Shown here: in pieces, positions 8,668 to 16,418 of the stretch | Numbering within the stretch: position 1 is the first letter of the stretch | Layout of the letters: the number at the start of each line of letters is the position of its first letter | The notes under the pieces: model-generated | Told to the model about the DNA's origin: nothing | Database searches by the model: none | The model's input: only the letters and a program-made list of their open reading frames with translations | Assembly (NCBI GenBank): GCA_944380875.1 | Contig: CALWJA010000021.1 | Span: 1-48,895, forward strand | Direction of reading: 5' to 3' | Origin: an uncultured Clostridia bacterium | GTDB lineage: Bacteria > Bacillota > Clostridia > Oscillospirales > Acutalibacteraceae | Length of the DNA: 48,895 nt | Made by a program: the position numbers and the translations under genes

Positions 8668-9029
8668 GATACACGTTTTCCCTGCACATATCCTGTATGG
8701 CAGTTCCTGCTCTTCCTCGCCTGCGAATGCTGAAGGAAATCCCTCTCTGGGATTTCCTTTGGCATTCGACTTGCAAGGAAAACGAAGTTTTCCTTGCACA
8801 TTACCATTTATAGCAGTTCCTGCTCTTCCTCGCCTGCGAATGCTGAAGGAAATCCCTCTCTGGGATTTTCTTTGGCATTCGACTTGCAAGGAAAACGAAG
8901 TTTTCCTTGCACATTACCATTTATAGCAGTTCCTGCTCTTCCTCGCCTGCGAATGCTGAAGGAAATCCCCCTTTTGGATTTCCTTTGGCATTCGACTTGC
9001 AAGGAAAACGAAGTTTTCCTTGCACATTA
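8668..9029. repeat. Tandem array of three 113-bp repeats that fold into paired hairpins
   Basis: Copies begin at 8701, 8814 and 8927, exactly 113 bp apart; the third copy diverges after 9029, and 8668-8700 looks like a decayed end of a fourth copy. Copies 1 and 2 differ by a single base over 113 bp. Each unit carries two palindromes: a 43-nt hairpin (CGAATGC, TG bulge, an 11-bp stem AAGGAAATCCC/GGGATTTCCTT, TG bulge, GCATTCG) and an 11-bp stem GCAAGGAAAAC/GTTTTCCTTGC with loop GAA. Changes in copy 3 fall in the loop and leave the central stem paired. The period is not a multiple of 3, so conserved coding is unlikely. The array fills the predicted parA leader. Confidence 0.9.
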
Positions 9030-9054
9030 TACCACGCTTTTCCTACAAGATAAA
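9026..9054 (-). promoter_or_regulatory. Probable parA(-parB) promoter
   Basis: On the minus strand, TTTATC and TATAAT are 17 bp apart and the -10 is extended (TGGTATAAT). The predicted start, near 9019, is the first base of the GCAAGGAAAAC hairpin, so the transcript would begin with a stem-loop. The -35 is weak. Confidence 0.55.
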
Positions 9055-9120
9055 GAGATACTAGGGAATTCTGCTTTTTTTCCTTATATTTAACCGTAAT
9101 CATGCAATTCAAATTCTTTT

Positions 9121-9136
9121 AGTTTCACGTGAAACT
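9121..9136. promoter_or_regulatory. parS site 1
   Basis: The 14-bp palindrome GTTTCACGTGAAAC (9122-9135) is the core of the ParB/Spo0J binding site. It lies about 70 bp upstream of the predicted parA promoter and 9 bp past the noc terminator region. Confidence 0.9.
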
Positions 9137-9144
9137 TACTTTTA

Positions 9145-9192
9145 AAAATACAAAAATAGCAGGGCGCGGAAGAAAATTCTTCCGCGCCCTGC
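9145..9192 (-). terminator. Terminator of noc
   Basis: A perfect 16-bp stem (9159-9174 with 9177-9192) is followed on the minus strand by TATTTTTGTATTTTT. It ends noc transcription and implies a separate promoter for parA-parB. Confidence 0.88.
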
Positions 9193-9309
9193 CATATGCC
9201 GGTTTCCCGGCACAGGGCCGCGCTGCATTTTTACACAACGCGAAGTACAGGGAAAATGATAAGGGAATGGGTTTTGGGGAGCACCGCCCCCCGAGCGTAT
9301 ACACTATGT

Positions 9310-10359
9310 TCAGGCAGGCTTTTGTTCCGGGTGCATTCTTCCGTTTTTGGAAAGGCTGTTCCCGCTGTCTTCCGCATTTGCGGCGCCTCCTGCTGCGGCG
9401 GCCGGTGTTTTCGTTTCCGGCAAGGCAGTTTTTTCATAGGATTCCCACATAACAAGCTGTTCCTGCTTTTCTTTTTTCTCTCCTGCTTTTTTTCCATTCG
9501 TTGGTTTTTGGCAGGGATGAAAAACACGGGCATTTTTTATAGCGCTGTCCTTGGGAATTCGTACTCTGTATTCAATATATGTATCGGTCTCATCCTGCAA
9601 ACTTTCCGCAGGAATGCCGCACTTACGCATAGTATCTACCGCGTGCAGAATGGTATTTACAAAGATACGCACATCTTTAAGCAAAATCTTCTTTTTTGGG
9701 CGTACTTTTTCCATTACAAGTTGGGGTTCCCCCTGCTCTTTTTCTTCTTCTAAGAGCAGTTCCGTCAGTTCTTCTGTCTGGGACACCGTCAGCCCCTGCT
9801 CCCGAACCTGCCGGATGGCTGCCATTCTTTTTTCTCCCGGCTCCAGCCGCAGAAGGGCACGGGCATGCCGCTCAGAAAGGTTTCCTTCCAGGATACAGTT
9901 TCGTTCCTCCTGGGTAAACCGAAGAAGCCGAAGCTTATTGGCTATGGCGGATTGGCTCTTTCCCAGCCTGGACGCCGCTTCCTCCTGGGTCACATTCCAT
10001 TCGGAAATGAGCCGGCGGATTCCTTCCGCCTCTTCAAAGGGATCCAGATCCTGCCTCTGCAAATTTTCAATCATTGCAAATATAGCGCTTTGCTCCTCCG
10101 AACAGCTGCACACAATGCAAGGGATGGTTTCCAGACCAGCTATTTTGCTGGCCCGCAGGCGGCGCTCCCCGGCTACCAATTCCCAGCCTCTCTCCCCTCT
10201 CCGCACAGTGACAGGCTGCAGAAGCCCATTGCGTCGGATACTTTCCGCTAAGGGCTCCAACTCCTCCTGGGAAAAATGCTTTCGGGGTTGGGAGGGATTG
10301 GGTAATATGCTTTCCGGAGAAAGCTGCAAGATTTTTTTCTTTTCTTGTTTTCCCAGCAT
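9310..10359 (-). CDS. noc: Noc-like second ParB-family protein
   Basis: A 349-residue ParB paralogue with the CTP-binding motif GERRLRA (64-70), ENLQRQD, and a helix-turn-helix (TQEEAASRLGKSQSAIANKL). Position between rsmG and parA is that of noc in Bacillus, where Noc binds its own sites and prevents division over the nucleoid. I chose ATG 10359: the GGGAGG ribosome site is 8 bases from it but only 2 from the ATG at 10365. The C-terminal 110 or so residues are a charged, low-complexity tail rich in Lys, Glu, Ala and Pro, longer than in the usual proteins of about 285 residues. The alternative is a second parS-binding ParB, since parS sites flank the gene and no clear Noc site was found. Confidence 0.85.
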   Translation of the reverse strand: MLGKQEKKKILQLSPESILPNPSQPRKHFSQEELEPLAESIRRNGLLQPVTVRRGERGWELVAGERRLRASKIAGLETIPCIVCSCSEEQSAIFAMIENLQRQDLDPFEEAEGIRRLISEWNVTQEEAASRLGKSQSAIANKLRLLRFTQEERNCILEGNLSERHARALLRLEPGEKRMAAIRQVREQGLTVSQTEELTELLLEEEKEQGEPQLVMEKVRPKKKILLKDVRIFVNTILHAVDTMRKCGIPAESLQDETDTYIEYRVRIPKDSAIKNARVFHPCQKPTNGKKAGEKKEKQEQLVMWESYEKTALPETKTPAAAAGGAANAEDSGNSLSKNGRMHPEQKPA

Positions 10360-10401
10360 ATGCATTTCCTCCCTTCAAGCAAAATAACCTTTATACCACA
10401 T

Positions 10402-10430
10402 ACTATACTTTGTTGCCGGGTCACCTGCAA
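10402..10430 (-). promoter_or_regulatory. noc promoter
   Basis: On the minus strand, TTGCAG (complement of 10425-10430) and TATAGT (complement of 10402-10407) are 17 bp apart, 40-70 bases upstream of the noc start. Its -35 is almost back-to-back with that of the divergent promoter at 10434. Confidence 0.65.
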
Positions 10431-10433
10431 AGC

Positions 10434-10462
10434 TTGCTGCAAAACAATGTGTATAGTATAAT
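10434..10462 (+). promoter_or_regulatory. Divergent promoter upstream of noc
   Basis: TTGCTG (10434-10439) and TATAAT (10457-10462) are exactly 17 bp apart. No gene follows; the next element is a parS site and then a terminator at 10553-10578. Confidence 0.65.
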
Positions 10463-10494
10463 ATGCAGCTCTTTTGCTTTCCTTTCCATTAGCA

Positions 10495-10510
10495 GGTTTC
10501 ACGTGAAACA
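10495..10510. promoter_or_regulatory. parS site 2
   Basis: GGTTTCACGTGAAACA matches the parS consensus TGTTNCACGTGAAACA at 15 of 16 positions. It lies upstream of noc and immediately downstream of the divergent promoter, so bound ParB could affect both transcripts. Confidence 0.9.
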
Positions 10511-10552
10511 AACATAAACAGGAATATTCCCATATTGCCCGTTTATAGATGA

Positions 10553-10578
10553 CCGCCATTTTTTATGGCGGCTTTTTT
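10553..10578 (+). terminator. Orphan intrinsic terminator
   Basis: CCGCCAT, a TTTTT loop, ATGGCGG, then C and TTTTTT. It is a strong plus-strand terminator with no gene upstream on that strand, which is why a small transcript is proposed. Confidence 0.8.
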
Positions 10579-11013
10579 CAGTATACGTTCCCAAAAATAT
10601 ATGTATGGGGTAAAATTACGGACAGAGAAAATCAAAACATCCGAAAGCCCATCATATGAAGAAGGAACTTGTCCCTGTTTGCTCTCCCTGTTTACAAGCT
10701 CATCCTATCACAGTATTTGGAAAAAGACTGTCGCTTTATGCCCAGAGGAATCTACTATTTTCAAGGTTCTTTTGGCCCATTTCCCCGCAATTTTTCCTTT
10801 TTCCCCGCATGAAAAGGAGATTTGTCAAAATATCCTGTCATTGTACGTATTTTCATTTTTTCCTGTTTACATGGCTTCTTGATAAAACAGACTGTTTTCT
10901 CTCCATAGGATTGCTATTGCTATACTGCATACAGACTGCTATTATATTCCTATACGGTTATACCCTCTATATGCTCTACACCGTAGCTCTGCTCACAGAA
11001 AGGAGCCTCACCA

Positions 11014-11574
11014 ATGATGAACGACGCCTTTTCCCTTGAAATACGTCCTTTGGAAGAAGCCGATATACAGGCCATTCTAAAATGGAACCGAAATACGGAT
11101 AAAGCCTTTCTGCATCAATGGTCCGGATATACCGCATACCGATTTCCCCTTACGGCAGACCAGATTCGGGAACGAAACGCCCTCCCTACCTGCCGCCTGT
11201 TTGCGGCTCTTCAGGATGGAGAAACCGTGGCCGTCGCAGAAATCGACGGCCTAAATAGCAATGAAAAGGAAGCTCTTTCTTCTTCTGCCGGTTCCTCTCA
11301 TTCCGCTCATCTTTGCAGGATACTTGTATCCAATGAAAAACAGAACAAAGGAATAGGCGGCGCTTTTCTGCGGGAACTCTGCACATTCTGTTTTTCCTCC
11401 ATGGGGCTTTCCCGTTTGACACTGCGGGTTTTTTGCTTTAATATAGGCGCTTTGCGATGCTATGAAAAATGCGGTTTTCTCACTGCCGCATACCATCCAG
11501 GGGAAAATGGAAAAAAAGATTCCTATACCATGGAACTGACAAAAGACCGTTTCTTGCAGCTTTTAAATGTATAA
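11014..11574 (+). CDS. GNAT-family N-acetyltransferase
   Basis: A 186-residue protein with the GNAT fold: IRPLEEADIQAILKW in motif C/D style, then the acetyl-CoA site CRILVSNEKQNKGIGGAFL (Q/RxxGxG/A pattern, about residues 107-125), and the terminal N-x-x-A-x-x-x-Y segment NIGALRCYEKCGF. It transfers an acetyl group from acetyl-CoA to an unknown amine. AAGGAG lies 8 bases before ATG 11014. It is the only rightward protein gene on the left arm, inserted between noc and rsmG and facing replication head-on. The substrate cannot be told from sequence. Confidence 0.85.
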   Translation: MMNDAFSLEIRPLEEADIQAILKWNRNTDKAFLHQWSGYTAYRFPLTADQIRERNALPTCRLFAALQDGETVAVAEIDGLNSNEKEALSSSAGSSHSAHLCRILVSNEKQNKGIGGAFLRELCTFCFSSMGLSRLTLRVFCFNIGALRCYEKCGFLTAAYHPGENGKKDSYTMELTKDRFLQLLNV

Positions 11575-11751
11575 ACTCTCTCCTGGCTTTACGCCAAGTC
11601 TTTTCTTCCATTTATATAGGGTATAAAGCATAATTGCGTATATTCTCTATGTATTCATTTTCATACAAATAGAAAGACTATTTTGATTTTCCATACTGCC
11701 TTCTATACCCTATCCTGCAAACAGGGATTTTAAAAGCTCATAAAGTGCAAT

Positions 11752-11795
11752 AAAAAAAGCTGCGGACTTGGATACAAAGAACCAAGTCCGCAGCT
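11752..11795 (-). terminator. Terminator of rsmG
   Basis: A perfect 14-bp stem AGCTGCGGACTTGG/CCAAGTCCGCAGCT (11758-11771 with 11782-11795) is followed on the minus strand by TTTTTTTA. It ends the leftward mnmG-rsmG transcript. Confidence 0.92.
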
Positions 11796-11822
11796 CTTCT
11801 CTATAGAATCCAGCCACATTTT

Positions 11823-12560
11823 TTAAAGAGGCTTCTTTTTGATTTTAGCCGTCTGCCGGGGGTATACATCCGAAAGAGGCTTTACTCGTTTTATCTCCAT
11901 CACACTTCGCCGGTCGCCGCCGGGAAGCTCGTATTCCTCCGAGCGGTAAAGCTTGCCGCCCAGCTGCCCAATGGCGTACCGGGCGTTTTCCAGTTCCTGC
12001 CCGGCTCCAGGCCCTTTCATGGCAAAAAAGGAACCGCCCATTTTTACGAAAGGCATACAGTATTCCGTCAGCAAATTCAGGGGCGCCACTGCTCTTGCGG
12101 TGGCTATGTCAAAGCTGCACCGGAGATTTTCCATTCTGCCCCCTTCTTCCGCCCGGGCATGGATGGTTTCTGCTTCCAGCCCCAATTCCCGGCATACCTC
12201 TTCTAAAAAATGGAGCCGCTTCTGGAGGCTGTCCAGCAAAGTAAGGTGCATTTCCGGGCAAAGGATTTTCAGCACCATTCCCGGAAACCCTGCCCCCGTG
12301 CCCACATCAATCAAACAGAACCCTCCGGGTTTCTCCGTTTCCATGTATCGAAGAAGAAGGGCGCTATCCAGAAAATGCTTCACAGCCACTTGTTCCGGTT
12401 CCGTTATAGCCGTAAGGTTCATTTTCCCGTTCCATTCCCGCAGCAATTCCAAATAGCGCTGCAGCTGATTCGCCTGTTCTCCGCTGCAGGGAATGCCGGC
12501 TGCCCCGAAAAGCTCCAACAGATAAGGGCGTATATCCTCTTTGTGTATCTGGCTGTCCAT
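11823..12560 (-). CDS. rsmG: 16S rRNA (guanine-527-N7)-methyltransferase RsmG (GidB)
   Basis: A 245-residue SAM-dependent methyltransferase that makes m7G527 in 16S rRNA; loss gives low-level streptomycin resistance. LREWNGKMNLTAI and VKHFLDSALLL are the N-terminal signature, followed by the SAM loop LIDVGTGAGFPG (about 83-94) and the TARAVAPL segment. The tail is basic (KIKKKPL). GGAG lies just upstream of ATG 12560. It follows mnmG by 76 bases, the usual order, and is followed by a strong terminator. Confidence 0.95.
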   Translation of the reverse strand: MDSQIHKEDIRPYLLELFGAAGIPCSGEQANQLQRYLELLREWNGKMNLTAITEPEQVAVKHFLDSALLLRYMETEKPGGFCLIDVGTGAGFPGMVLKILCPEMHLTLLDSLQKRLHFLEEVCRELGLEAETIHARAEEGGRMENLRCSFDIATARAVAPLNLLTEYCMPFVKMGGSFFAMKGPGAGQELENARYAIGQLGGKLYRSEEYELPGGDRRSVMEIKRVKPLSDVYPRQTAKIKKKPL

Positions 12561-12636
12561 GGCTCCTTCCGCCTTTCTTAATTACTTTTGCATTCGCATT
12601 CCGCCGTTTTTATCCGTGTTTTCTTATCTGTGGGTG

Positions 12637-14550
12637 CTATTCCGAGTCTTTACCCATATTCTGGGAAGGATGCAGGGGTTCCCCCGCCTCCTTTGCCAGC
12701 CAGATTAAAAGCACGGATACGTCCGCCGGGCTCACTCCGCTGATACGGGAAGCCTGCCCCACATTTTCCGGGCGGATTCGGTTCAGCTTTTCCTGGGCCT
12801 CCGCCCGCAAACCGGTAATGTCTCTGTAATCCGTATTCTGAGGAAGAGCTTTTTTCTCTAAACGGCGCATCTCCTGGATATCCGCTTTTTGCCTGCGTAT
12901 ATACCCTTCGTATTTCAGCTCGATCTCCACATTTTCAAAAACCGCCTCCGGATAAGAAGGCCTTTCAGGATCAAAGGGAGAGAGCACCTGATAATTCATT
13001 TCCGGCCGCTTCAAGAGATCTCCCAGCCGCACACCTGTGGAAACAGGGGATGTTCCACGTGAAACAAGCATCTCGTTGAGCTCCTTTGTAGGAGAAAGAA
13101 CGGTCTTCATAACCCGCTCCTTTTCCTGCTTCTTGGCCTGCTCCTTTTCCTGAAAACGGCTCCACCGCTCATCGGAAATGAGCCCCAGCTCCCTTCCAAA
13201 AGGCGTCAGCCGCTCATCCGCGTTATCCTGCCGCAAAACAAGCCTGTATTCGCTCCGGGAAGTCATCATCCGATAAGGATCCATGACTCCCTTGGTAATC
13301 AGGTCGTCCACCAATGTGCCTATATAAGAACCGGCCCTATCCAAAAGCATGGGAGGTTTCTTCTGTATCTTCAAAGCCGCATTGATGCCTGCCACCAATC
13401 CCTGAGCCGCAGCCTCTTCATAGCCTGAGCTTCCGTTAAACTGCCCTGCCCCGTAAAGGCCGGGAAGATCGTGAAATTCCAGGGTGCTGTCCATCTGGGT
13501 GGGATCCACACAGTCATACTCAATGGCATAGGCGGAACGCATGATCTGGACGTTTTCCAAGCCGGGGATAGTGTGATAAAAGGCAATTTGCACATCCTCC
13601 GGCAAGCTGCTGCTCATTCCCTGCAAATACATTTCCTCCGTATCCGCTCCGCAGGGCTCAATGAAAAGCTGATGCCGGGGCTTATCCGCAAAGCGCACGA
13701 TTTTATCCTCTATGCTTGGGCAGTAGCGAGGGCCAACCCCCTCAATTTTCCCGCCATATAAGGGGGAACGGTGAATATTCTCCAGAATGATCCGCTTTGT
13801 CTCCCCGTTTGTCCAGGAAATATAGCAGGCTTCGGTATTTTCCTTGGGTGTAAGGGTGTCGTAGGAAAAGGGGATCACCGGGTCGTCCCCCTCCTGCTTT
13901 TCCAGATTGGTAAAATCAATGCTGGAACGAAGAACTCGGGCAGGCGTGCCGGTCTTGAACCGGCGGAGACGAAGGCCCAGCTTCCGGAGAGGCTCGCTGA
14001 GAAAAGCAGCGGGAAAGAGCCCATCCGGGCCGCTTTCATAGGAAACGTCTCCCACATAAATACGGCCGCCTAAAAAAGTTCCCGTGGCCAAAATCACCGC
14101 CTTGGCCGTATACTGGGCCTCCAGACGGGTGGTGAGCCGCCAGAGACCGTCCTCCAGACGCTCCAGATCCGTTATTTCCGCCTGTTTCATGGAAAGGTTT
14201 TCCTGCAGCTCCAGGGTATGTTTCATATATTCGGAATACCTGCGTCTGTCGATCTGAGCCCGCAGAGAGTGGACGGCGGGGCCTTTGCCCTTATTGAGCA
14301 TCCGGCTCTGCAGCATGCAGGCGTCGGCCGCCCTTCCCATCTCGCCGCCCAAAGCGTCGATCTCCCGGACAAGATGCCCCTTTGCCGTCCCTCCTATGGA
14401 AGGGTTGCAGGGGCAATTTCCCACAGCATCCATATTAATGGTAAAAACCGCCGTCCGGCAGCCAAGCCTTGCCGCGGCCAAAGCGGCCTCGATGCCCGCA
14501 TGACCGGCACCAATCACCGCAACATCCAGTTCCCCTGCAAAATATTTCAT
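12637..14550 (-). CDS. mnmG: tRNA uridine 5-carboxymethylaminomethyl modification enzyme MnmG (GidA)
   Basis: A 637-residue FAD protein that works with MnmE to modify the wobble U34 of several tRNAs. The FAD-binding loop VIGAGHAGIEAALAAARLG is at the N-terminus, followed by the family signatures CNPSIGGTAKGHLVREIDALGG and GPRYCPSIEDK, and the helical C-terminal domain (TDYRDI, RISGVSPADVSVL). It lies 131 bases downstream of mnmE. A parS site is embedded in the coding sequence at 13051-13066. Confidence 0.97.
   Translation of the reverse strand: MKYFAGELDVAVIGAGHAGIEAALAAARLGCRTAVFTINMDAVGNCPCNPSIGGTAKGHLVREIDALGGEMGRAADACMLQSRMLNKGKGPAVHSLRAQIDRRRYSEYMKHTLELQENLSMKQAEITDLERLEDGLWRLTTRLEAQYTAKAVILATGTFLGGRIYVGDVSYESGPDGLFPAAFLSEPLRKLGLRLRRFKTGTPARVLRSSIDFTNLEKQEGDDPVIPFSYDTLTPKENTEACYISWTNGETKRIILENIHRSPLYGGKIEGVGPRYCPSIEDKIVRFADKPRHQLFIEPCGADTEEMYLQGMSSSLPEDVQIAFYHTIPGLENVQIMRSAYAIEYDCVDPTQMDSTLEFHDLPGLYGAGQFNGSSGYEEAAAQGLVAGINAALKIQKKPPMLLDRAGSYIGTLVDDLITKGVMDPYRMMTSRSEYRLVLRQDNADERLTPFGRELGLISDERWSRFQEKEQAKKQEKERVMKTVLSPTKELNEMLVSRGTSPVSTGVRLGDLLKRPEMNYQVLSPFDPERPSYPEAVFENVEIELKYEGYIRRQKADIQEMRRLEKKALPQNTDYRDITGLRAEAQEKLNRIRPENVGQASRISGVSPADVSVLLIWLAKEAGEPLHPSQNMGKDSE
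13051..13066. promoter_or_regulatory. parS site 3, inside mnmG
   Basis: TGTTCCACGTGAAACA is a perfect match to the parS consensus TGTTNCACGTGAAACA. It must encode amino acids at the same time; in the mnmG frame it falls in the C-terminal third. Confidence 0.95.
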
Positions 14551-14681
14551 CTTGTCCTATCCTTTCTGCTCATCCGTCTTGCCGGCAGCCTTACCTTTCC
14601 GGCAATACCACCGTAAGATTCCGGCCTTTTCCCGGATTCTCTTTTCCCTGTATCCATTCTTTTCCTATGGTTTTCCGCTTT

Positions 14682-16064
14682 CTATTTCCCTACACAGAAC
14701 CGGGCAAATACCTGTTCCACAACCGCTTCCGAAGCTCTTTCCCCAGTCAGCTCCAACAGAGAGGAAACAGCTCCCTCCAGGGAAACGGTCACGGCGTCCA
14801 AAGTCATGCCCATACGCAAAGCATTCAGAGCTTCTTCTATCCCTTCCCCTGCACGGCGGGCGGAATCCCGCTGACGCTCCGTAAAAAGGATGCCTTCGTT
14901 AGGATCCAACGCTCCCGTTTTTAACAGTTCCGCTACTTCCCGGTTTAAATCTTCCAGCCCGCTGCCCGAAAGGGCAGATAATACTACTACATGTTTAAAA
15001 TTATCATAAATATACGAATAGTCTATTTTTGATTCCAAATCGCTTTTATTGATAACAGCCACCGAAGGGATACCACGGCAGGCTTCCGCCAGTTCCCTAT
15101 CCTCTGCATTTAAGGCACAGGAAGAATCAAAGACCGCCAGGATCAGCCCTGCGGAAGCAAGCCGCTGCCGGGCCTTCTCCACGCCGATGGACTCCACCGG
15201 ATCCTCCGTAAACCGCAGGCCGGCCGTATCCGCCAGCCGGAGAGGGATCTCTCCTAAAAGCACCGTTTCCTCCACAATATCCCGGGTGGTTCCCGCCACA
15301 TCGGTAACGATGGAGCGTTCACAGCCGGAAAGCAGATTCATCAGAGTGGATTTTCCCGCATTGGGTCTTCCGGCGATGACGGTGTCCACACCTTCCCGGA
15401 GGATCTTTCCCGCTTCAAAAGAAGAAAGAAGCTTTTCGATCTCCCCCTTGGCTTCCAGCAAAGACGTTTCCAAAGCCCCCGCTTCCACTTCCTCAATGTC
15501 TTCTTCGGGATAATCCGCCCAGGCGTCTAAATGAGCGGCCAGATTAAGAAGCTTTTCTCGTATGGAACCTATGCGCTTTTCCAGCACTCCTTCATGGCCT
15601 GCCATAGCCGCCCGGGCGGCCCCGGCGCCCTGAGCGGAGATCAGTTCCATAACCGATTCCGCTTCCGTAAGGCCGATTTTCCCGTTTAAAAAAGCCCGGC
15701 GGGTAAATTCTCCCGGTTCCGCAGGGGATGCCCCCGCCTCATAGACTTCCTTTAGTACCCGGCGGAGAATATACAGCCCCCCATGGCAGGAAAGCTCCGC
15801 TACATCCTCCCCCGTAAAGCTTCTGGGCCCGCGAAAACAGGTAGCCAGGGCTTCATCCAGCTTTTCCCCGGAAGAAAGCCTGCGTACCTCTCCGTATAAA
15901 ACCGTATATCCCTTTTGCCCGGAAATACGCTTACCGTTTTTGGAAAAAAAGACCCTATCTGCAATTTTTAAGGCGTCGGGGCCTGAAATACGGATAATGC
16001 CGATTCCCCCGGGAGCCTGGGCCGTGGATATGGCCGCAATCGTTCTTCCGCCCTTTCCTTCCAT
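14682..16064 (-). CDS. mnmE: tRNA modification GTPase MnmE (TrmE)
   Basis: A 460-residue protein with an N-terminal tetrahydrofolate-binding domain (TIAAISTAQAPGGIGIIRISG), a central GTPase and a helical domain. The GTPase shows GRPNAGKST (G1), DTAG (G3) and NKSD (G4), and the chain ends in CVGK, the variant of the conserved CIGK motif whose Cys is catalytically important. With MnmG it installs cmnm5 on U34. I prefer ATG 16064; a TTG at 16070 has better spacing to GGAG and is a real alternative. It is separated from jag by a terminator and has its own promoter. Confidence 0.96.
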   Translation of the reverse strand: MEGKGGRTIAAISTAQAPGGIGIIRISGPDALKIADRVFFSKNGKRISGQKGYTVLYGEVRRLSSGEKLDEALATCFRGPRSFTGEDVAELSCHGGLYILRRVLKEVYEAGASPAEPGEFTRRAFLNGKIGLTEAESVMELISAQGAGAARAAMAGHEGVLEKRIGSIREKLLNLAAHLDAWADYPEEDIEEVEAGALETSLLEAKGEIEKLLSSFEAGKILREGVDTVIAGRPNAGKSTLMNLLSGCERSIVTDVAGTTRDIVEETVLLGEIPLRLADTAGLRFTEDPVESIGVEKARQRLASAGLILAVFDSSCALNAEDRELAEACRGIPSVAVINKSDLESKIDYSYIYDNFKHVVVLSALSGSGLEDLNREVAELLKTGALDPNEGILFTERQRDSARRAGEGIEEALNALRMGMTLDAVTVSLEGAVSSLLELTGERASEAVVEQVFARFCVGK

Positions 16065-16070
16065 ACGCAA

Positions 16071-16356
16071 TTCCCGCTCCTTTTTTCGATTTCTTCCTGT
16101 TCTTTCATATGTTTACTCTCCGGCTTTACTTGCCGGATAACAGATACTGCAAATATTCAGCCTACCCTGCATAGGGATACCATACACTGGATCCGGCAAA
16201 AAACTTCCTTCTTATCAGTATAGCAAAAGAGAGAAAAGGAATACACCCTCCCGGCTCATTTTCCCCTGCGAAAGGCTCTCTTTTTTCTTCCTATTATCTC
16301 GTTACTATCTAGCCTTTCTTTTGGATTTGCTTTTCAAAATACCCGTTTTCTACGGC
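16071..16356. other. Intergenic leader of mnmE
   Basis: No gene is visible. It holds the mnmE promoter at 16217-16245 and a small TCCGGC/GCCGGA hairpin at 16119-16137 within the leader. The rest is unstructured, moderately AT-rich sequence. Confidence 0.5.
16217..16245 (-). promoter_or_regulatory. Probable mnmE promoter
   Basis: On the minus strand, TGTATT and TATACT are 17 bp apart with an extended -10 (TGCTATACT). It lies downstream of the jag terminator and about 150 bases before mnmE. Confidence 0.5.
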
Positions 16357-16387
16357 AAAAGGCGGATACCGTTTTCCGGTATCCGCC
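16357..16387 (-). terminator. Terminator of jag
   Basis: A perfect 11-bp stem GGCGGATACCG/CGGTATCCGCC (16361-16371 with 16377-16387) is followed by TTTT on the minus strand. Confidence 0.82.
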
Positions 16388-16418
16388 ATATCCGTATAAG
16401 AAGGAATCCTGCGCCGTT

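Larger units (their letters stand above)
10469..10578 (+). ncRNA. Candidate small RNA between noc and the GNAT gene
   Basis: A good promoter (10434-10462) and a strong intrinsic terminator (10553-10578) bound a stretch of about 110 nt with no plausible coding frame. The parS site 10495-10510 lies inside it, about 27 nt after the predicted start. I see no match to a known RNA family. Its existence is inferred from the paired signals only. Confidence 0.45.

Noticed and set aside
8668-9029. CRISPR array
   Set aside because: The whole 113-bp unit repeats without variable spacers, and no cas genes are present.
8653-9112. Open frames through the hairpin repeats that extend ParA at its N-terminus
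   Set aside because: The 113-bp period shifts frame at each copy and ParA has a normal start with a strong ribosome site at 8652.
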